The position numbers and the translations under genes were made by a program. A model generated the notes under the pieces. It had not been told where the DNA came from, ran no database searches, and was given only the letters and a program-made list of their open reading frames with translations. From contig NC_037645.1 of NCBI RefSeq assembly GCF_003254395.2, positions 8,617,229 to 8,681,228 of the forward strand: DNA of 64,000 nucleotides. The letters are read 5' to 3'. The stretch is from Apis mellifera. Taxonomy: Eukaryota; Arthropoda; Insecta; Hymenoptera; Apidae. How positions within the stretch are numbered: position 1 is the stretch's first letter; each line of letters begins with the position of its first letter. Shown here piece by piece: positions 48,730 to 61,800 of this stretch.

Positions 48730-49636
48730 TATATTTCTCTGCAAGAGACAGATTCTCAATTTTACTCGCTAGACATTTATTTAACATAGCAACCAATAAC
48801 GAAGACACCTTGCTTCTAAGCGCGTCTGTTTCATTATTATGCAACTTTCAATCCAGTGTACATTATAATACTTGACTATATAAAATATTTTCTATATCTT
48901 TGTTCTTTTTCGTCTTCATTCACACTCATTTACATTTATACATACATTTATTCTCAACATACGTAATTCGAACCTTCTCTATTTCTGAAAATATTTTTGT
49001 TATCAAAATAAAATATAAATTGGCAATAACGTTGTGTGGCTAGACGGATGTTCGCGGTGACAAATTACATAGGAAACATTGATCGCTTCTCTCCTTCCTC
49101 CTCCTTTCTCTCATTCTTTCTCACTCTTTTTTTGTGTATTTTATGTGCACCAGATAATCAATATTATCGTTTCTCTCGACTCCACGCCACCATAACTTTT
49201 ATCACAACTGTGCACAAGAAAGCTTTCTTCAAGTATCGAGAAAGAATACTCTGTCGACTAAGGATAGTAAAAACCAATACGATCCATGTCTATGTTATCC
49301 ATATATCTATATTAAATATCGAATTATTAAAACATACAAGGCAAATCTGTACCAAAATTGGAAATTATTTGGATTACTATCCTCAATCAATTCTAATATC
49401 ATTACTGCACAATTCTCTCTTACACAGAGTATTCACTTTCTTCTTGTTACTATATTTAATTTTTATAAAATATCAATGTCAAATTTTTTTTTTTTTACTA
49501 TGCAAAAATTTTAAACAAAAATTTGTAGAATGATTACTATGTATACTTTTTATATTCCAGAGTTAAGACTCTAGATGGAGATAGATTTTGAAGATCTTTC
49601 AAAAGAAGGCTTTTAAGATGGTCTTCTAAGAGATGT
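44565..49636. other. Intergenic and probable 3' UTR region rich in simple repeats
   Basis: Lies between the third GNAT gene and the end of the minus-strand transporter. It contains (GAAAA)n at 44935-44976, T-runs (45160-45175, 46188-46250, 46710-46728, T34 at about 48693-48726), TA/TG repeats near 45867-45896 and 46838-46880, and (TTTTTG)n near 46630-46650. AT-rich blocks alternate with moderate composition. Frames such as 49036-49533 are low-complexity and not supported. Part is probably the long 3' UTR of the transporter. Confidence 0.5.
48693..48726. repeat. Poly-T run
   Basis: About 34 consecutive T residues. Confidence 0.9.
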
Positions 49637-51607
49637 TCATCTTTGACAAGATTCACATTGTACATTAGGTGATTGCATGGTTAGATAATAGGACTGAGTA
49701 TCCCGGAAGTGCGACCTAACGAGGAGACCCAAGCCTAGAAGTACTACAGGAAGACCTAGCAGTGCACAGATCAATTCTCCCGTCACTCCAGGAGACCATG
49801 TGATGAAACCTGTTGAAAATTTTCATTTGAGTATTCTAATCGCTTGCGAGGGAAGCACCAAACTTTATTATTTTTATTAGAGAATAAAAAAATCAATTAC
49901 ACATTGATGGTAAAAAAATAACAACAATAATTGGATACACAGTTAAATGTCGCTAACTCACCACCATGAACATCCATTTTATAAATGCTCCACCAGATAC
50001 CAGACAGAGGAAGGGACACAGTGGCGGCGGCAACAGTGAAGACAGCGCTCTCGCACATTGAAAGAAAGTTGAGCGCGGAAATCGAGAATACTATGTAAGC
50101 GATCAAGAAGATCCAACCGTGGGTAGAAATATTCGAACAAGCTTCGCTGTTGTTGAAATGGCACGTGAACCCATGCTCTACGGTATGGTATAGCTCTACT
50201 GGAGACAATCCCTGAATCGAAAAAAGAAAATCATATATAATTTTGCAATATGAATATACTGTTCGATGGAAACTTTATGGAAACTTAATATATGTATACA
50301 TAAAAGTGGTATATTTCCTTAATCATAAGTAAATTAAGTCTATACAAGAGCTGGATCTCATCACGTTAAATCACAATAAAACAGTAATTACAAGAAAATC
50401 TATTATTTGTCGTATTTTCAATGAGGAGGATATCTGGAATGCGTTACTCTAAGGTTTGGCATCTTGCATTCCTGGGATATCTTTAATTATATTAAGTATT
50501 CATTTCCTCAAAAGCAACTATTATCTTAGACAACATCATCCTAGAACCTTTGTTAGATTTAACAAGTTCAATGTTTAAAAATAATGGGGGAAAATTCCAC
50601 ATGGAGAATTTCTTCGAATACACATCCCTATAAATATATCGCTTCTGATTACATATCAATATGAGCATACCCTGCCTATTCCTGGTAACGTATCAATCCA
50701 ACACATTGACAGAATGGCGAACAAGGCGATCAGATGAATGCAGAAGAGCGTCTCAAGTATTGGAGGCTTTGGAATGTGTTTTGGTTTCACGGTAGGGTCA
50801 GGATCGGTTACATGAAGCAGTCTACCTCCCTCCTCCTCTGATCCTCGTCGACGAATGTCTCGAGAAGACACTAATCTTGAAACCGTGTATAGGAAAGAGT
50901 TCTGCTGGCTGGCCATTATTTGACACATGTTCTGTTGCTGCAACATACGCATAAATTGAAAAAACTTGAATATAAATGTGACTTAAATATAAGGATATAA
51001 CACAAGAATATAAACTTAACTTAAATATAAGGATGTTCTGTTGCTACAATACATGCATAAATTGAAAAAACTTGAACATAAATATACTTAAATATAAGGA
51101 TATAATATAAGGATATAAACTTAAATATAAGAATATAATATAAGGATATAAACTTAACTTAAATATAAGGATATAAACTTAAATATAAGGATGTTCTGTT
51201 GCTGCAATACACGCATAAATTGAAAAAACTTGAATATAAATGTGACTTAAATATAAAAATATAATACAAGGATATAAACTTAACTTAAATATAAGGATAT
51301 AAACTTGAATACAAGGATATTTTTCGTTAAAGTTAACAATCACCTCAGTGGTATAGTGTCCCTCTAGCAGAGTGAAGAACATAGCGAAAGCAGCGAGGGC
51401 GCCCACGTAAACGAACGTCCAAATGGCTTTCACACCCCAACTTCCCTTTACAGTTGTGACGTGCGCTGAAACCTCCCGCCCCCTGCATCGAAATTCATCG
51501 CAGAGGCCGTAATCCACGCTTATGAAAAGACCCACTATTATCGTGGTGCTTGAAAAGATCCTCTGCAAGCTCATCACTGCAATCAATAATACCTGTTTTC
51601 TATTTTT

Positions 51608-51646
<39 letters not shown>

Positions 51647-52041
51647 AGAATAAAAATAGAAAGTTTACTTTTGCGACAGAAGAAGAAGTAATAGACAAGG
51701 GAGAAGACCAGCGTGATGCCCTTTATGGGATCCTGTAGGTGGCAGAGAACTCTGTCCCGGTCCATGGAAAGGGTGATCACTATACCAGAGAACGCGTAGA
51801 TCAGGCTAATTTTTAGAAGGGCGCAACGGGGTATTTTGATTCGCAAGCTGTTTGGTATCAGAGCCGGTAGTGGATATATTCTTCCCCAGATGAAGCACAC
51901 AATGCCCAGGATGAAGGCAGAGAAAAAGGCAGTGAAGAGAAGTCCTGAAAGGGGTTAAAAACTTTTTTAATATAATAACTTAAAATTTAAAATCTAATTT
52001 AAAAAAGAATCTCGATAAAACTTCAATGTACGTATTTCACG

Positions 52042-52099
<58 letters not shown>

Positions 52100-52306
52100 C
52101 ATAGAGAATCGATAACTGTAACGAACAATCAATATTACAAACAAGTTAATATCTCGGTAAATATAACACGTTGAACGTGTTATTTGAAAAATTAGAAATG
52201 CAGCGAATACCGAGATAAAGGAGGATAAAAAAGAAAAAAAGGCTAAAACGATAATGAAATGGCATGCGCCGCCAGGGAAGATAGATTTAACCTACCGGAT
52301 TCTCAG

Positions 52307-52338
<32 letters not shown>

Positions 52339-52594
52339 CTGTGTAAGCGTTGGACACGTAGCTGACACTTTCGAGATAAAGAGGATAGGTGATAATCAAA
52401 AAGGTAATGGACACGACGACGGTCAGGAGGGTGGCGATGAAGCTGAATTTTTGCCAAGTCGCCCTGTCCGTATCAAACAGCTTATCGGTGGCCTGATAAG
52501 CGACATATGGCGAGTCCTCGGTGTCGGTGTACTCCTCGATCTCGACGTCGCTCCCCGTGCAACGGAACTCCTCTTGTTCCTCGTCGTCGACCAT
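49637..52594 (-). CDS. Ten-transmembrane membrane protein, putative transporter (DMT/SLC35-like topology)
   Basis: I cannot name this family with confidence. Six minus-strand exons: 52594-52339 (exon opens at 52649), 51944-51669, 51576-51344, 50937-50671, 50211-49962 and 49809-49637; 484 residues from MVDDEEQEEFRCTGSDVEIE, phases exact. The N terminus is acidic and cytosol-like. About ten hydrophobic segments follow, including FSFIATLLTVVVSITFLIIT, TAFFSAFILGIVCFIWG, LLKISLIYAFSGIVITLSM, KGITLVFSLVYYFFFCRK, IWTFVYVGALAAFAMFFTLL, ESAVFTVAAATVSLPLSGIW and ELICALLGLPVVLLGLGLLV. A loop holds DYGLCDEFRCRG, and the tail ends QCESCQR. Ten helices would suit the drug/metabolite transporter fold, but this is inference. 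The frame upstream of the ATG (KVKERIAKLAGLASCVST) is open to the acceptor and could be coding. Confidence 0.85.
50940..51335. repeat. Minisatellite in a transporter intron, containing copies of the 3' splice site
   Basis: The stretch around the exon 50937-50671 acceptor (tgttctgttgctgcaa, then cgcataaattgaaaaaactt) recurs at about 51024-51075 and 51190-51245. The copies are separated by 12-20 bp units of the type cttaaatataaggatataaa. Each copy retains the AG of the acceptor on the minus strand. Confidence 0.85.
51610..51641. repeat. (TA)n microsatellite in transporter intron
   Basis: TA dinucleotides in the intron just downstream (minus strand) of exon 51944-51669. Confidence 0.9.
52043..52098. 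repeat. (TA)n microsatellite in transporter intron
   Basis: About 27 TA dinucleotides, in the same intron as the shorter TA run at 52312-52337. Confidence 0.95.
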
Positions 52595-53968
52595 CGTCGA
52601 GACGCAGCTTGCCAACCCAGCCAGCTTTGCGATTCGCTCCTTCACCTTTCTGTCAAATAAAATGAAACGTATCAATAAGCGAATCGAGGAAAAATATTGG
52701 CAAGAAATATTTGTTCTCTGAAAGTGTTCAAAAATAAAAATCGAGAAAAAAGGGGAATGATTTAAAAATTGTCTTTCGAAAATTTTAAATTTCCGTGGAA
52801 TTATTTGACGAGAATATATTTTGGATTGAATTTCGACGAAGAATTGGCACACGAAATGTGCAATATGGAAATTGAACGAGGATATTGAGAGAATTGTTAA
52901 GTCAATCATGATGCTGAAACAAAAATTGATTGTATCTCTGAAAATAGCGAAGTTTACGATCTACGTTTTATTAAAGCTTCTCTGTATACATCTCTGCGTA
53001 TATACAATCTCTCTGTGTATACACATGATCTATGTTAATCCTTTGTGAACGAGCGCTCTCTCTCTCTCTCTCTTCCTCTTTCTCGATTCTCAACAGAACG
53101 AGATTATAAATAAAACGTCCGAATAATAAAGGTAAAAGATTGTTTTTGCGAATGTATTAATATTATTAATTTAATTTTACTCAACTTTGACGACATTCGT
53201 CCTCAAAGGGTTGAGACTGCGTTCGAAACGACGTCAAAAAAAAAAACACGATAGTACACTCGAAACGTAAATATAGAACACGTAATGCTTCGACTTTGAG
53301 AGAGGAGTGGAAAATAAGTTGCCGAGCGAGAGGAAATTTCTACCATTTCTAACCACGAATTCACAGACACTGTTCAGGAGAAAAAGGATTTCTCGTGAGA
53401 TGTGAAGTGGTATGCGCGGCAACGAATCCAATGCACGCTTTTTTTTTTCTTTCTTTTTTTTTTTTAAGATCGATCGTAATGGTGAGCCATTTTTTTGCGG
53501 GCACATTGCTCAGCTCACGCGAAACAATTCAGTTCATTTCGGTCGATCTGTTTTTTTAACCCTCTCTGTATTTTCCGTTCTCGTCCTTGGAAACGGTGCA
53601 ACGATTAACGAGCACGTTGCATGCATGTGCACTACCTCGCCTGTGTACTTTTCGCCGTGCAAAAGATTAGATAACCGGTCAACCCGCTATCGGTTCACCG
53701 GAATCGTAAAATTTCGTGGTGGACTTTTCTACATAGAAATCTCCGCGTGAACAGACGTGGCCGGTAAACCGAGCTGGAAAAAAATGACCAGTTGAAATTT
53801 CGAATAAACTTCGTAACGTTGAGTAATAACATTACATTATTAAAATGCTTCAACGACAGTTTATTCTTGTTATTACAGTTGAATTATTACCCGTGATCAT
53901 TGATACGGTTTGAAGGAAAGAATTGTTGAAGTAAAAAGTGATTAATTAACATCTCGAATAGACTTACT

Positions 53969-54288
53969 CTGTGTAAATAATAAAAAGTTTGTTTGAAATG
54001 CTCGAACAATATTTATTCAAGAGACGTGTACTGTCTTCGATGCGGTTCTCCGCCCATCCGCGTGCAGCACTGTGACTAGACGATCAGAAACCACTGCCAT
54101 CTATGGTCACAGATAATCGTTTTAAACTTTTTAAACATTGTTGAGGAAACAAGAACGAACGAATTAGAAACTTTATATTTTTGATAATAATTTTGACATA
54201 ATTCAAGATTGTAAATATTTAAATGAATGTATTAATTAATATATTAATATTTAAAGTTATAGAAAAATATTATTATATATATATATAT
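53969..54288 (-). promoter_or_regulatory. Candidate alternative first exon and promoter A of the transporter gene
   Basis: On the minus strand TAGTCACAGTGCTGCACG is followed by an exon-like stretch ending CACAGA before a strong donor gtaagt (exon end 53969, donor 53967-53966 by my count; allow one base). Frames starting with ATG in it all close, so it would be untranslated. Its core and upstream 200 bases are similar to segment B at 57.9 kb. Confidence 0.45.
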
Positions 54289-57200
54289 GTTTATTCGTAG
54301 TTTAGTATAGTTGATCTTATCAACTGTTGGTGTAATTGTAGCCATTTGGCGCTGTAGTTATCCGTTGGATTATTCGATTCTTTGAACAATAAATTATTGA
54401 AGTAATTTAATTCAATTGTTTTAAAATTTTGATAATACATTTTGAACGTAAATATGATGGAAAGGTTAGAAAGGTATCGAGTGCGGTTAATTTCTTTTCC
54501 GATACTTTAACGCAATATTTTTTTTTTTTAAATTACTTTTTTTTTTACAATATTTGAATAATTTGCAATTTCTTTCCTCAATAAGCTAAGAGAAAAAATG
54601 AAGTGTCTTGAGAACCGAGAATTAATTAGAAAATAAAGTTTAATAAAGAAAGTAGTAAATTCATTTTAGAATAAAAATATATCTTTTCTTCTATTAAAAA
54701 GATGCATTTAATTTGTATTTTTTCTCCATTTTAGAAATTAAAATTTTTATACTTATAATAAAAAATTTAAGTTTTTATATTAAACGGACAAAACGTGGAA
54801 ATTTAATTAAAGCGAAAATAATGGAATTAGTTTAAATTGAAAGAATTTCTGCAGTTCGATAAATAAATCTTTTTCCATTTATTAAAATGTTATTAAAAAA
54901 TTGTGTCAAACCCACGCATAGAAATTCCATTACTTTTATTTTATTAAAATTTCGCATAAAATATCGAAGCATATAAATTTCATTACAAAGTGCAGAGTAT
55001 AATAGCTCGTTTAATTATTTTAATAGCGAGTAATCAAAAAAATTTTTTCAAAAATGAGATAAGAGATAATAGTAAGATATATAATAAAAAATTCTACATA
55101 AGATGTTTCTTTATTTGAAGATTTCCGCTACGATAAGTGTAATTTATTACTCCTTACTAATTTAGTAATTTTTTTTTTTAGTAATATTTTCTTACTTAAA
55201 TTATTCTTTTAAAATTTTATTCATAATTCATTTCCAAATTAAAAATTATTTGTCCAAATCAATTTGTTCCTCTTAGAAAGTTTCTTGGTTGTGATCAAAG
55301 ATTTTCCACTTCATAAACAAACATGTGAAAACATATCAGAAACGCTTAACATAATACCGCAACGAATTTCCCCTAGGACGCTCATCAAATGAAGCGTGAA
55401 ATCCCCTCGGAAACAGGATACTTTTACTGTTCGATCAGCAGATATCAAAAAGTAAATTTCATTCCACAACGATGGAGTTAACAATTTGTTATTTGTTTAA
55501 CAGCCAATCGCAATTGATAACGGATCAATTTTGCACTAGTTATCGTTCTCGATGTAATGGATAAAAATACTATATCTAATAATAAACACAGACTAATAAT
55601 TCCTATGAGAATAATCCTTGATTAATTTTCATTGCACACATTTTCGATGAAATATATTAAAATTGCGAGATTTATTCACTTTGAAAATCATTGTAAAAAT
55701 AAAAATAATCGTTAGCCAGCAGCGCTTTTCAACCATTTTGTGATTGTAAATTAATAAGACATATTACTCGATTCGATACATTTAAATCATATATTTCATA
55801 AAACACTTGGTACTTTATATTATTTTCAATTGAATTGCTTTTTTTATTTAGATGAACGATATGTAGTATACAATTAAACGTTGGGCACAGAGGCCACGAA
55901 GCGAGTAACGGTAGAAAAAAAAAAAAAACGGTTTAAGGACGGAACAAAAGAATCTAATTACATACTAGCAACTCGTCACAAGTGGCCTGAGACTGAACCG
56001 TAACTCGAACCTCTGAAAACAATAGGGTAATGCGCGGAGCTTTTTTCCAGAATTTAATCCATTTCTGAAATTTGTTATTACTTTGGAAATACAATGGAAT
56101 ACGATACGATAAAAAAAAATTCATTAAACAAACTGTCCCCTGTGATCCAATCATCCAGAAGAATTTTTTGTAATATAATTTTTATACGAAGAGAATGATT
56201 TTTTAAAGTCGATAATGTAATTAAAATTATTTCGATTCCTTTCATTTCAGTTTCAATTAAATAACAGTTTAATAATTTCTCGTTTAATATTTTCTAATTA
56301 GTATTAAATTTCCGTATTAAATTTTCCATTTTTTATAATAATGATATTCATTTTTCATGGAAGTATTTTTTTCATAAATTTACTTGATTAAAAATATATT
56401 AATTTTAATAACACGATACGATATTTAATTCTTCTCGATATAATTTTAATCCGAGAAAAATTTTTAACCTATAAATAATGAAAAATTAAATTGAATTAAT
56501 TATTTAATTAAATAATATCTCCTACATATTAAAAAAAAAATTAAAGAATAATACAATGACCAAAATATGTTGGTATTTTCCAGCCGAAAAGTTAACAAAT
56601 GCCAAGGAAATCCCGGCATCGAGAAACTTTTTGAAATGAAACACTTTTAGAGAACATCGAGTGTGCTCGAGGGATTATATCTCGGTGCATCCTTGTCCAG
56701 TGCCAAGATCGGGAAACTCTTGCAACGAGAAACTTCCTATCTCCGCAAAATTTACACAACTTTGATATAATCTAACACAATAATCTATAAATTGTTATTT
56801 TATTATCTTTTTCGAAATTTTAGATTTAAATTAAATTTAAAAAACGTTAAATTCATTAAAACTTAATATTAACATATTATTTTTAAGTTATTTACAAAAT
56901 TCAATTTTGATTAAATTAAATATTGAATGATTTCATAAATTTTCATTTATATAAATTGATTATTATATGTTATATCTCTTGTTAGTAAATAGAAATGTAT
57001 TTGCACCAAGTTTGATTTAATTTATTAAACATTATTTGCATAAGATATATAAGCAATGTGATTATCTAAAAATTAATTGTATTCGTTTACTGGATTAATA
57101 ATCGATGATTTTCGTTTATTTATAAATTTGATGTTAACAATATTTCCTTTTTGCGATAAATATTTATTATATTTAATGTTTGCATTAAATAAAAAACAAA

Positions 57201-57680
57201 ATTAATTTCAAAATTTAAATGTTGAAAAAAAAATTAATTGATTTTAAAAACAACAATGATCAAAATCACTTTTATTACAGGATATTTTTTAATAATTTCC
57301 TGTGTATTCACAGTAACAAAGAATGCCAATAAGCTTCATGCTTACAACCAATATCCGATACAAAGTGCCACTATACATAACCTAACAATATAATTTCGTG
57401 CATTCGATAAGAGATCGAAAAACCGATAACCAAGCTACTAACACAGTTGCACTATCGAATAAAATATGAACTAGTTTCTCGTCACTTGTCGCGAACATTT
57501 AAAGCATGCACGAAAATTAAAATAAATCGATTCGTATTCTAAAAACATTCATAAAATTTCATTTACAGGTTAGAATTCCATTTTTCGAGAAATTCGAATC
57601 AAATTATTTTTAAAGGAACAAAAATTTATCGAGATAGCTTGTCAACGAACTCTATATATGTATTGGTATTGCGACTTACC

Positions 57681-58131
57681 CTCAAAACCTAACCTGACAC
57701 CGCCCTGTGTCACACTAAAGCCGCTTCCAAATCCCTCGGAAGTTGTTCTATTCCTGTGGACGCCACGTCCGTCGGGGATTCACATTCGTGAAACGTCGGA
57801 AAACTTGACTCGTTTCACGATTACCGTGAACCACACAAAAAGCCAGGAAAAACAACGACTTCGTCCCATCGTGAGACAAGAACTGCCTTCGATGCAGCCT
57901 CCGTCCACTGGCGTGCAGTACTGTGACTAGGTGATCGGAAACCACGGTCCTCTATGGAAGATAATTGTTTTAAATTTTTTCAATTGTTGAAGAAACAAGA
58001 ATGAGTGAATTAGAAACTTTATATTATATATTTTTAGATATTCTAATAATAAATTTTAATGTATTTAAGATTGTAAATATTTAAATGAATATTTTATTAT
58101 TATATATATATATAAAATTATAGAAAAATAT

Positions 58132-58168
<37 letters not shown>
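57681..58168 (-). promoter_or_regulatory. Candidate alternative first exon and promoter B of the transporter gene
   Basis: On the minus strand TAGTCACAGTACTGCACG is followed by a GC-richer exon-like stretch ending TTTGAGG before a consensus donor gtaagt (57679-57674). Short ATG frames close before the donor. It shares about 250 bases with segment A, including the (TA)n tail at 58137-58168. Confidence 0.45.
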
Positions 58169-58175
<7 letters not shown>

Positions 58176-61100
58176 ATTTCACGATGAATATTTAAATATT
58201 TTAAATATAAAAATTTGTAAATTTTTTTATCATTACAATTGGCAATAAATTTCTGAATGTTTTAAACGTCGAGTGTACCATGGATCACCATGACAGAAAA
58301 CGATCCTGAAGTCGCGCATGCGCAATAACAGTAATTGTGAACAACATAGGAGAGCGGAGAATATGTTTCGTTTTCCGACAAATTACTTGTGAAAATAATG
58401 AATTATTAATTGTAGTTTGATGAATGTCGCCAACAGATTTGTTTCACGTTTCTTTCATTTTTTAAAAGTAATTATTTTCTATGTCTATATTAATATTACG
58501 TTACAAAGACGAGAAATCAATGATCGAATCGACGGGATAATTCAATTACGCGCTCTGAAAATTTCTATCGGCGTGCATTCGATCGAAAATAAAGTTAATG
58601 AACTATTTCTTTATTTCGGAAATATTAAATATAATTCAATATAAAAAAATTCATTTATTCATATCTAATTAACAATTTATGTCAATTAATAATTTCATAA
58701 AATGGAAAATTACTGTCAATTCTTTTGAATAGCGAAAAATTTCCGAATTCTAACCTAACTTTTACAAATTGAAGATTGCAAATGTACGATTGGCGGGAAA
58801 TTTTCGGAAAGTATAATTGAATTTTTATGAATTTAAAATTCCAGATGATATTAAGAAACGAAAATATAACTTTTTATCATTTATTTATTATTATTTCAAC
58901 CGAGATACGACTTTAAACGACTTCGACACTTTGCCTCTTTAATATTCCATCCAAGATTCAAGAGAAATGGAAGTTGAAACAGTGATCAAAGGTACGCAAG
59001 GATAATGTCGACTGTAAACTTCGTCAATTACGAATCCTATCAAAATTCCACGGTGCAACCAATGAGAAAGATCAATCTTGATTAATTGGATTTGCTTACG
59101 TTTCAATTAAACTAACAAGAATTCAATTGAACTAACGGAATATGAACGACATCCATTTCATCTTTCTCCTCCTTCCCCAAACTCTTGTTTTCAAATTATT
59201 AACTTCATTTTTTCTTTCTTTCAAATCGAATCAAATCAAATCTTTCATCATCATTCTTTCTCCAATTTGATTTTAATTTTCCATTTTAGAAGATGTTCGA
59301 TCGTCTCGAAAAGAGATAATCAAGATTCATTTCGAAGAAGAAACTGAAGGATACGGTTTTCAGACGTATAATTCACGATCAAGAGGGAGCATGAAATTGG
59401 AGCGCGGCAATCAGAAATGGGACGTTCATTGAATTCGACCAGTAAAAGGGAAAGAGTGGGCACGACAAGGAGTATAACACACATTATGAGAGGAATCGAT
59501 AAGAACTGGGTTAACACGATCAGTTAAAGCAGCAGACATGCTTCTTTAACATGACTGTTATATTTAAAATGATGATTTTAATCAGATGGAAAATTGAACA
59601 ATCCCCATACGTTTTCCAATCCATTCCATCTTTTTGATGTCATTCATCTTTGTTCCTATTATCAGGGACAAAGATTCATTTTTCCTGGTACTGATAAATC
59701 TTTTTTCTTTTTTTAAGAATCAATCTTCAACAAAAATTAGAATGAAGGATTGAAGAAGAAGAATAATAGGCTATGATTTTTTGAACAGAATCATCTTCTT
59801 GATGTTTGTTCATCTTTTGTTGGTAAATTAATTTTTTCTATACTCATGAAATCTTTTGAAAGAAGTAGTACCTTTTGAAAAATTAAGGATACAACGCTTA
59901 ATACTCTTACATCTCTTCTTACACTTTACATTTATATTTAAAACAAACTCAATATCTTGAAAGTATTAGTCACTTTATAATTCAAGTTGCATAGACTTGG
60001 GTTCAAAGGCGGAACGATGATGTATCCAATTTAAATCATATTTTCTGGGATATGAAAAAGCAGGATTCACAAGAAGAAACCGATACTTTAATCTCGTCCC
60101 TTTGAGAATTCAGTTATACGCATGCTGTGATATTAAGATTATAAGTAGATGCATTTTATAAATATATCCAGTTCAAATTATATTCCTTGAGATATTATCC
60201 GTTCAAGAAGAAACGATCTACAAATAAATCTAAGTCCTGTCTGTGTACCAAAAGACCAGAATAACGGATATTAGAGACACCAGCTCATAAATGTATCTAG
60301 TTTAAAGACCACGTTTCTTGTTACAATCCTCGCCAAAATTCTCGCGAGCAAATTCAAATCACGTTTCGACTAGAATTGGACGCGTTTCGTTTCAAGTAAC
60401 AAATAACACGTATTAAATAAAATTATTTTCAAATTAACTCTGCTTTAGATTATTATTAATTAATTTATAAAATTTATCATTGCAGCGAATAAAAATAAAA
60501 TTTGTAAAAATAAATAGAATTATGTGTGTGGATGTGCAACAAAAACTTATTCAATGAAATATGAAGGGAAATATTATTATTATTTATATAACTTGGAGAA
60601 AAATTGTTTGTGTAAAACAAACATCATTATTTCAAACAATATATAAATCAATTATTACAATTCTTTTTAAATTGCATTTATTTTTAAAATTTGAAACTCG
60701 ATCCAATTCATGGCTGAGAATAATATTTTTTTTTATTATTCTATTTTAGACTCCTTTAATCAAATAAAAACAATTAAAATAAATTAATTACTTGGAATAA
60801 TTATTCGAAATAAATTTCACTCGAATTTGTAAATTATTTAAAAACTAATCTATATTTAAAATATTTTATGAATTTCGTATGCTTCGTATGAAAAAATAAA
60901 TTTATGCATCTGTAATTAAATGATTTCATCACGTTACTTAATTTTAATCAAGATAATTCGTTTTTTAATATTCGCAACATCGTTTTTTACTAACATTTTT
61001 ATTCATTGAAATTTGCTACAATTACTCAAATCATTGCACTCATTGCATAATGAATCAATTTAATTTTTTTTCCGAATGAAAGATCGATCAATTACGTTAG

Positions 61101-61800
61101 ATCTTTAGATTAGATTTATCATTTGTTTCTATTCAGGACATGAGAGAATTTCACTTATCGTGAATTTTATATTTTACATATTGAAAAAGAAATTTTCAAT
61201 CGCAACATTATTTTTTCGAACGATCAATCCTTCGATTTATTATTTATTTGACCAAAAGAAAGAGCGTGATATCGGTTGGAAATACAGATATCAATATTAA
61301 TGATTGACCCTTTGCATAAAAAAGTAAGAATTATAATATAACGTTTCTCTTATGTGTATACGTAATTAAATGTAAATCGAGACATTTAAATGAAGGATAT
61401 CCGAATCATTTAAATATACAATATATTTGCAACAACATTTTTTCCATTCGAAGCTTCATTTTCGAGAAAATCAAGTTCGAAGAGTTTTTAAACGTAAAAG
61501 TAAAATTTTACGAACGCGTTATCGACAGCCGGTCACTTAACGCGTGAAAAACCGTTAGAAACTTTCGTCGTTTAAATCCTCGATCAAATGTTACGTAAGC
61601 GCGATAATTCGAGTATTTCATTTTCACGCGATAGAATAATCTCCTATAACCTATAATCATCCTTATATATATATTTCATCCATCTATTTTTTTTTTCTTA
61701 CGATCTATCTTACCTTCAATAAATCACATCTTGCTTCCCAAATAGACTAACAATCGTTACACGCCTATACTCACCAACAAACTTAATTAACAATTAATCC

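Larger units (their letters stand above)
52650..61800. other. Upstream region of the transporter gene: intron, candidate first exons, AT-rich intergenic DNA
   Basis: No supportable protein gene. It contains (CT)n at 53056-53083, GC-richer islands at about 53500-53790, 55950-56010, 56580-56750 and 57650-57960, and the duplicated segments described separately. CGCGCATGCGCA at 58313-58324 is a perfect NRF1/Ewg-type site in a GC-richer patch (58265-58360), so a promoter near 58.3 kb is possible. 58960-60420 has moderate composition without coding signal. 60420-61800 is AT-rich. Confidence 0.45.

Noticed and set aside
49036..49533. 165-codon plus-strand frame
   Set aside because: Phe/Leu/Ile-rich, no conserved domain, lies in the likely 3' region of the minus-strand transporter.
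57658..57945. Overlapping 90- and 65-codon frames on opposite strands at the duplicated segment
   Set aside because: The related segment at 54.0 kb breaks the frame soon after the shared core, so coding is not conserved between copies; promoter/leader function fits better.
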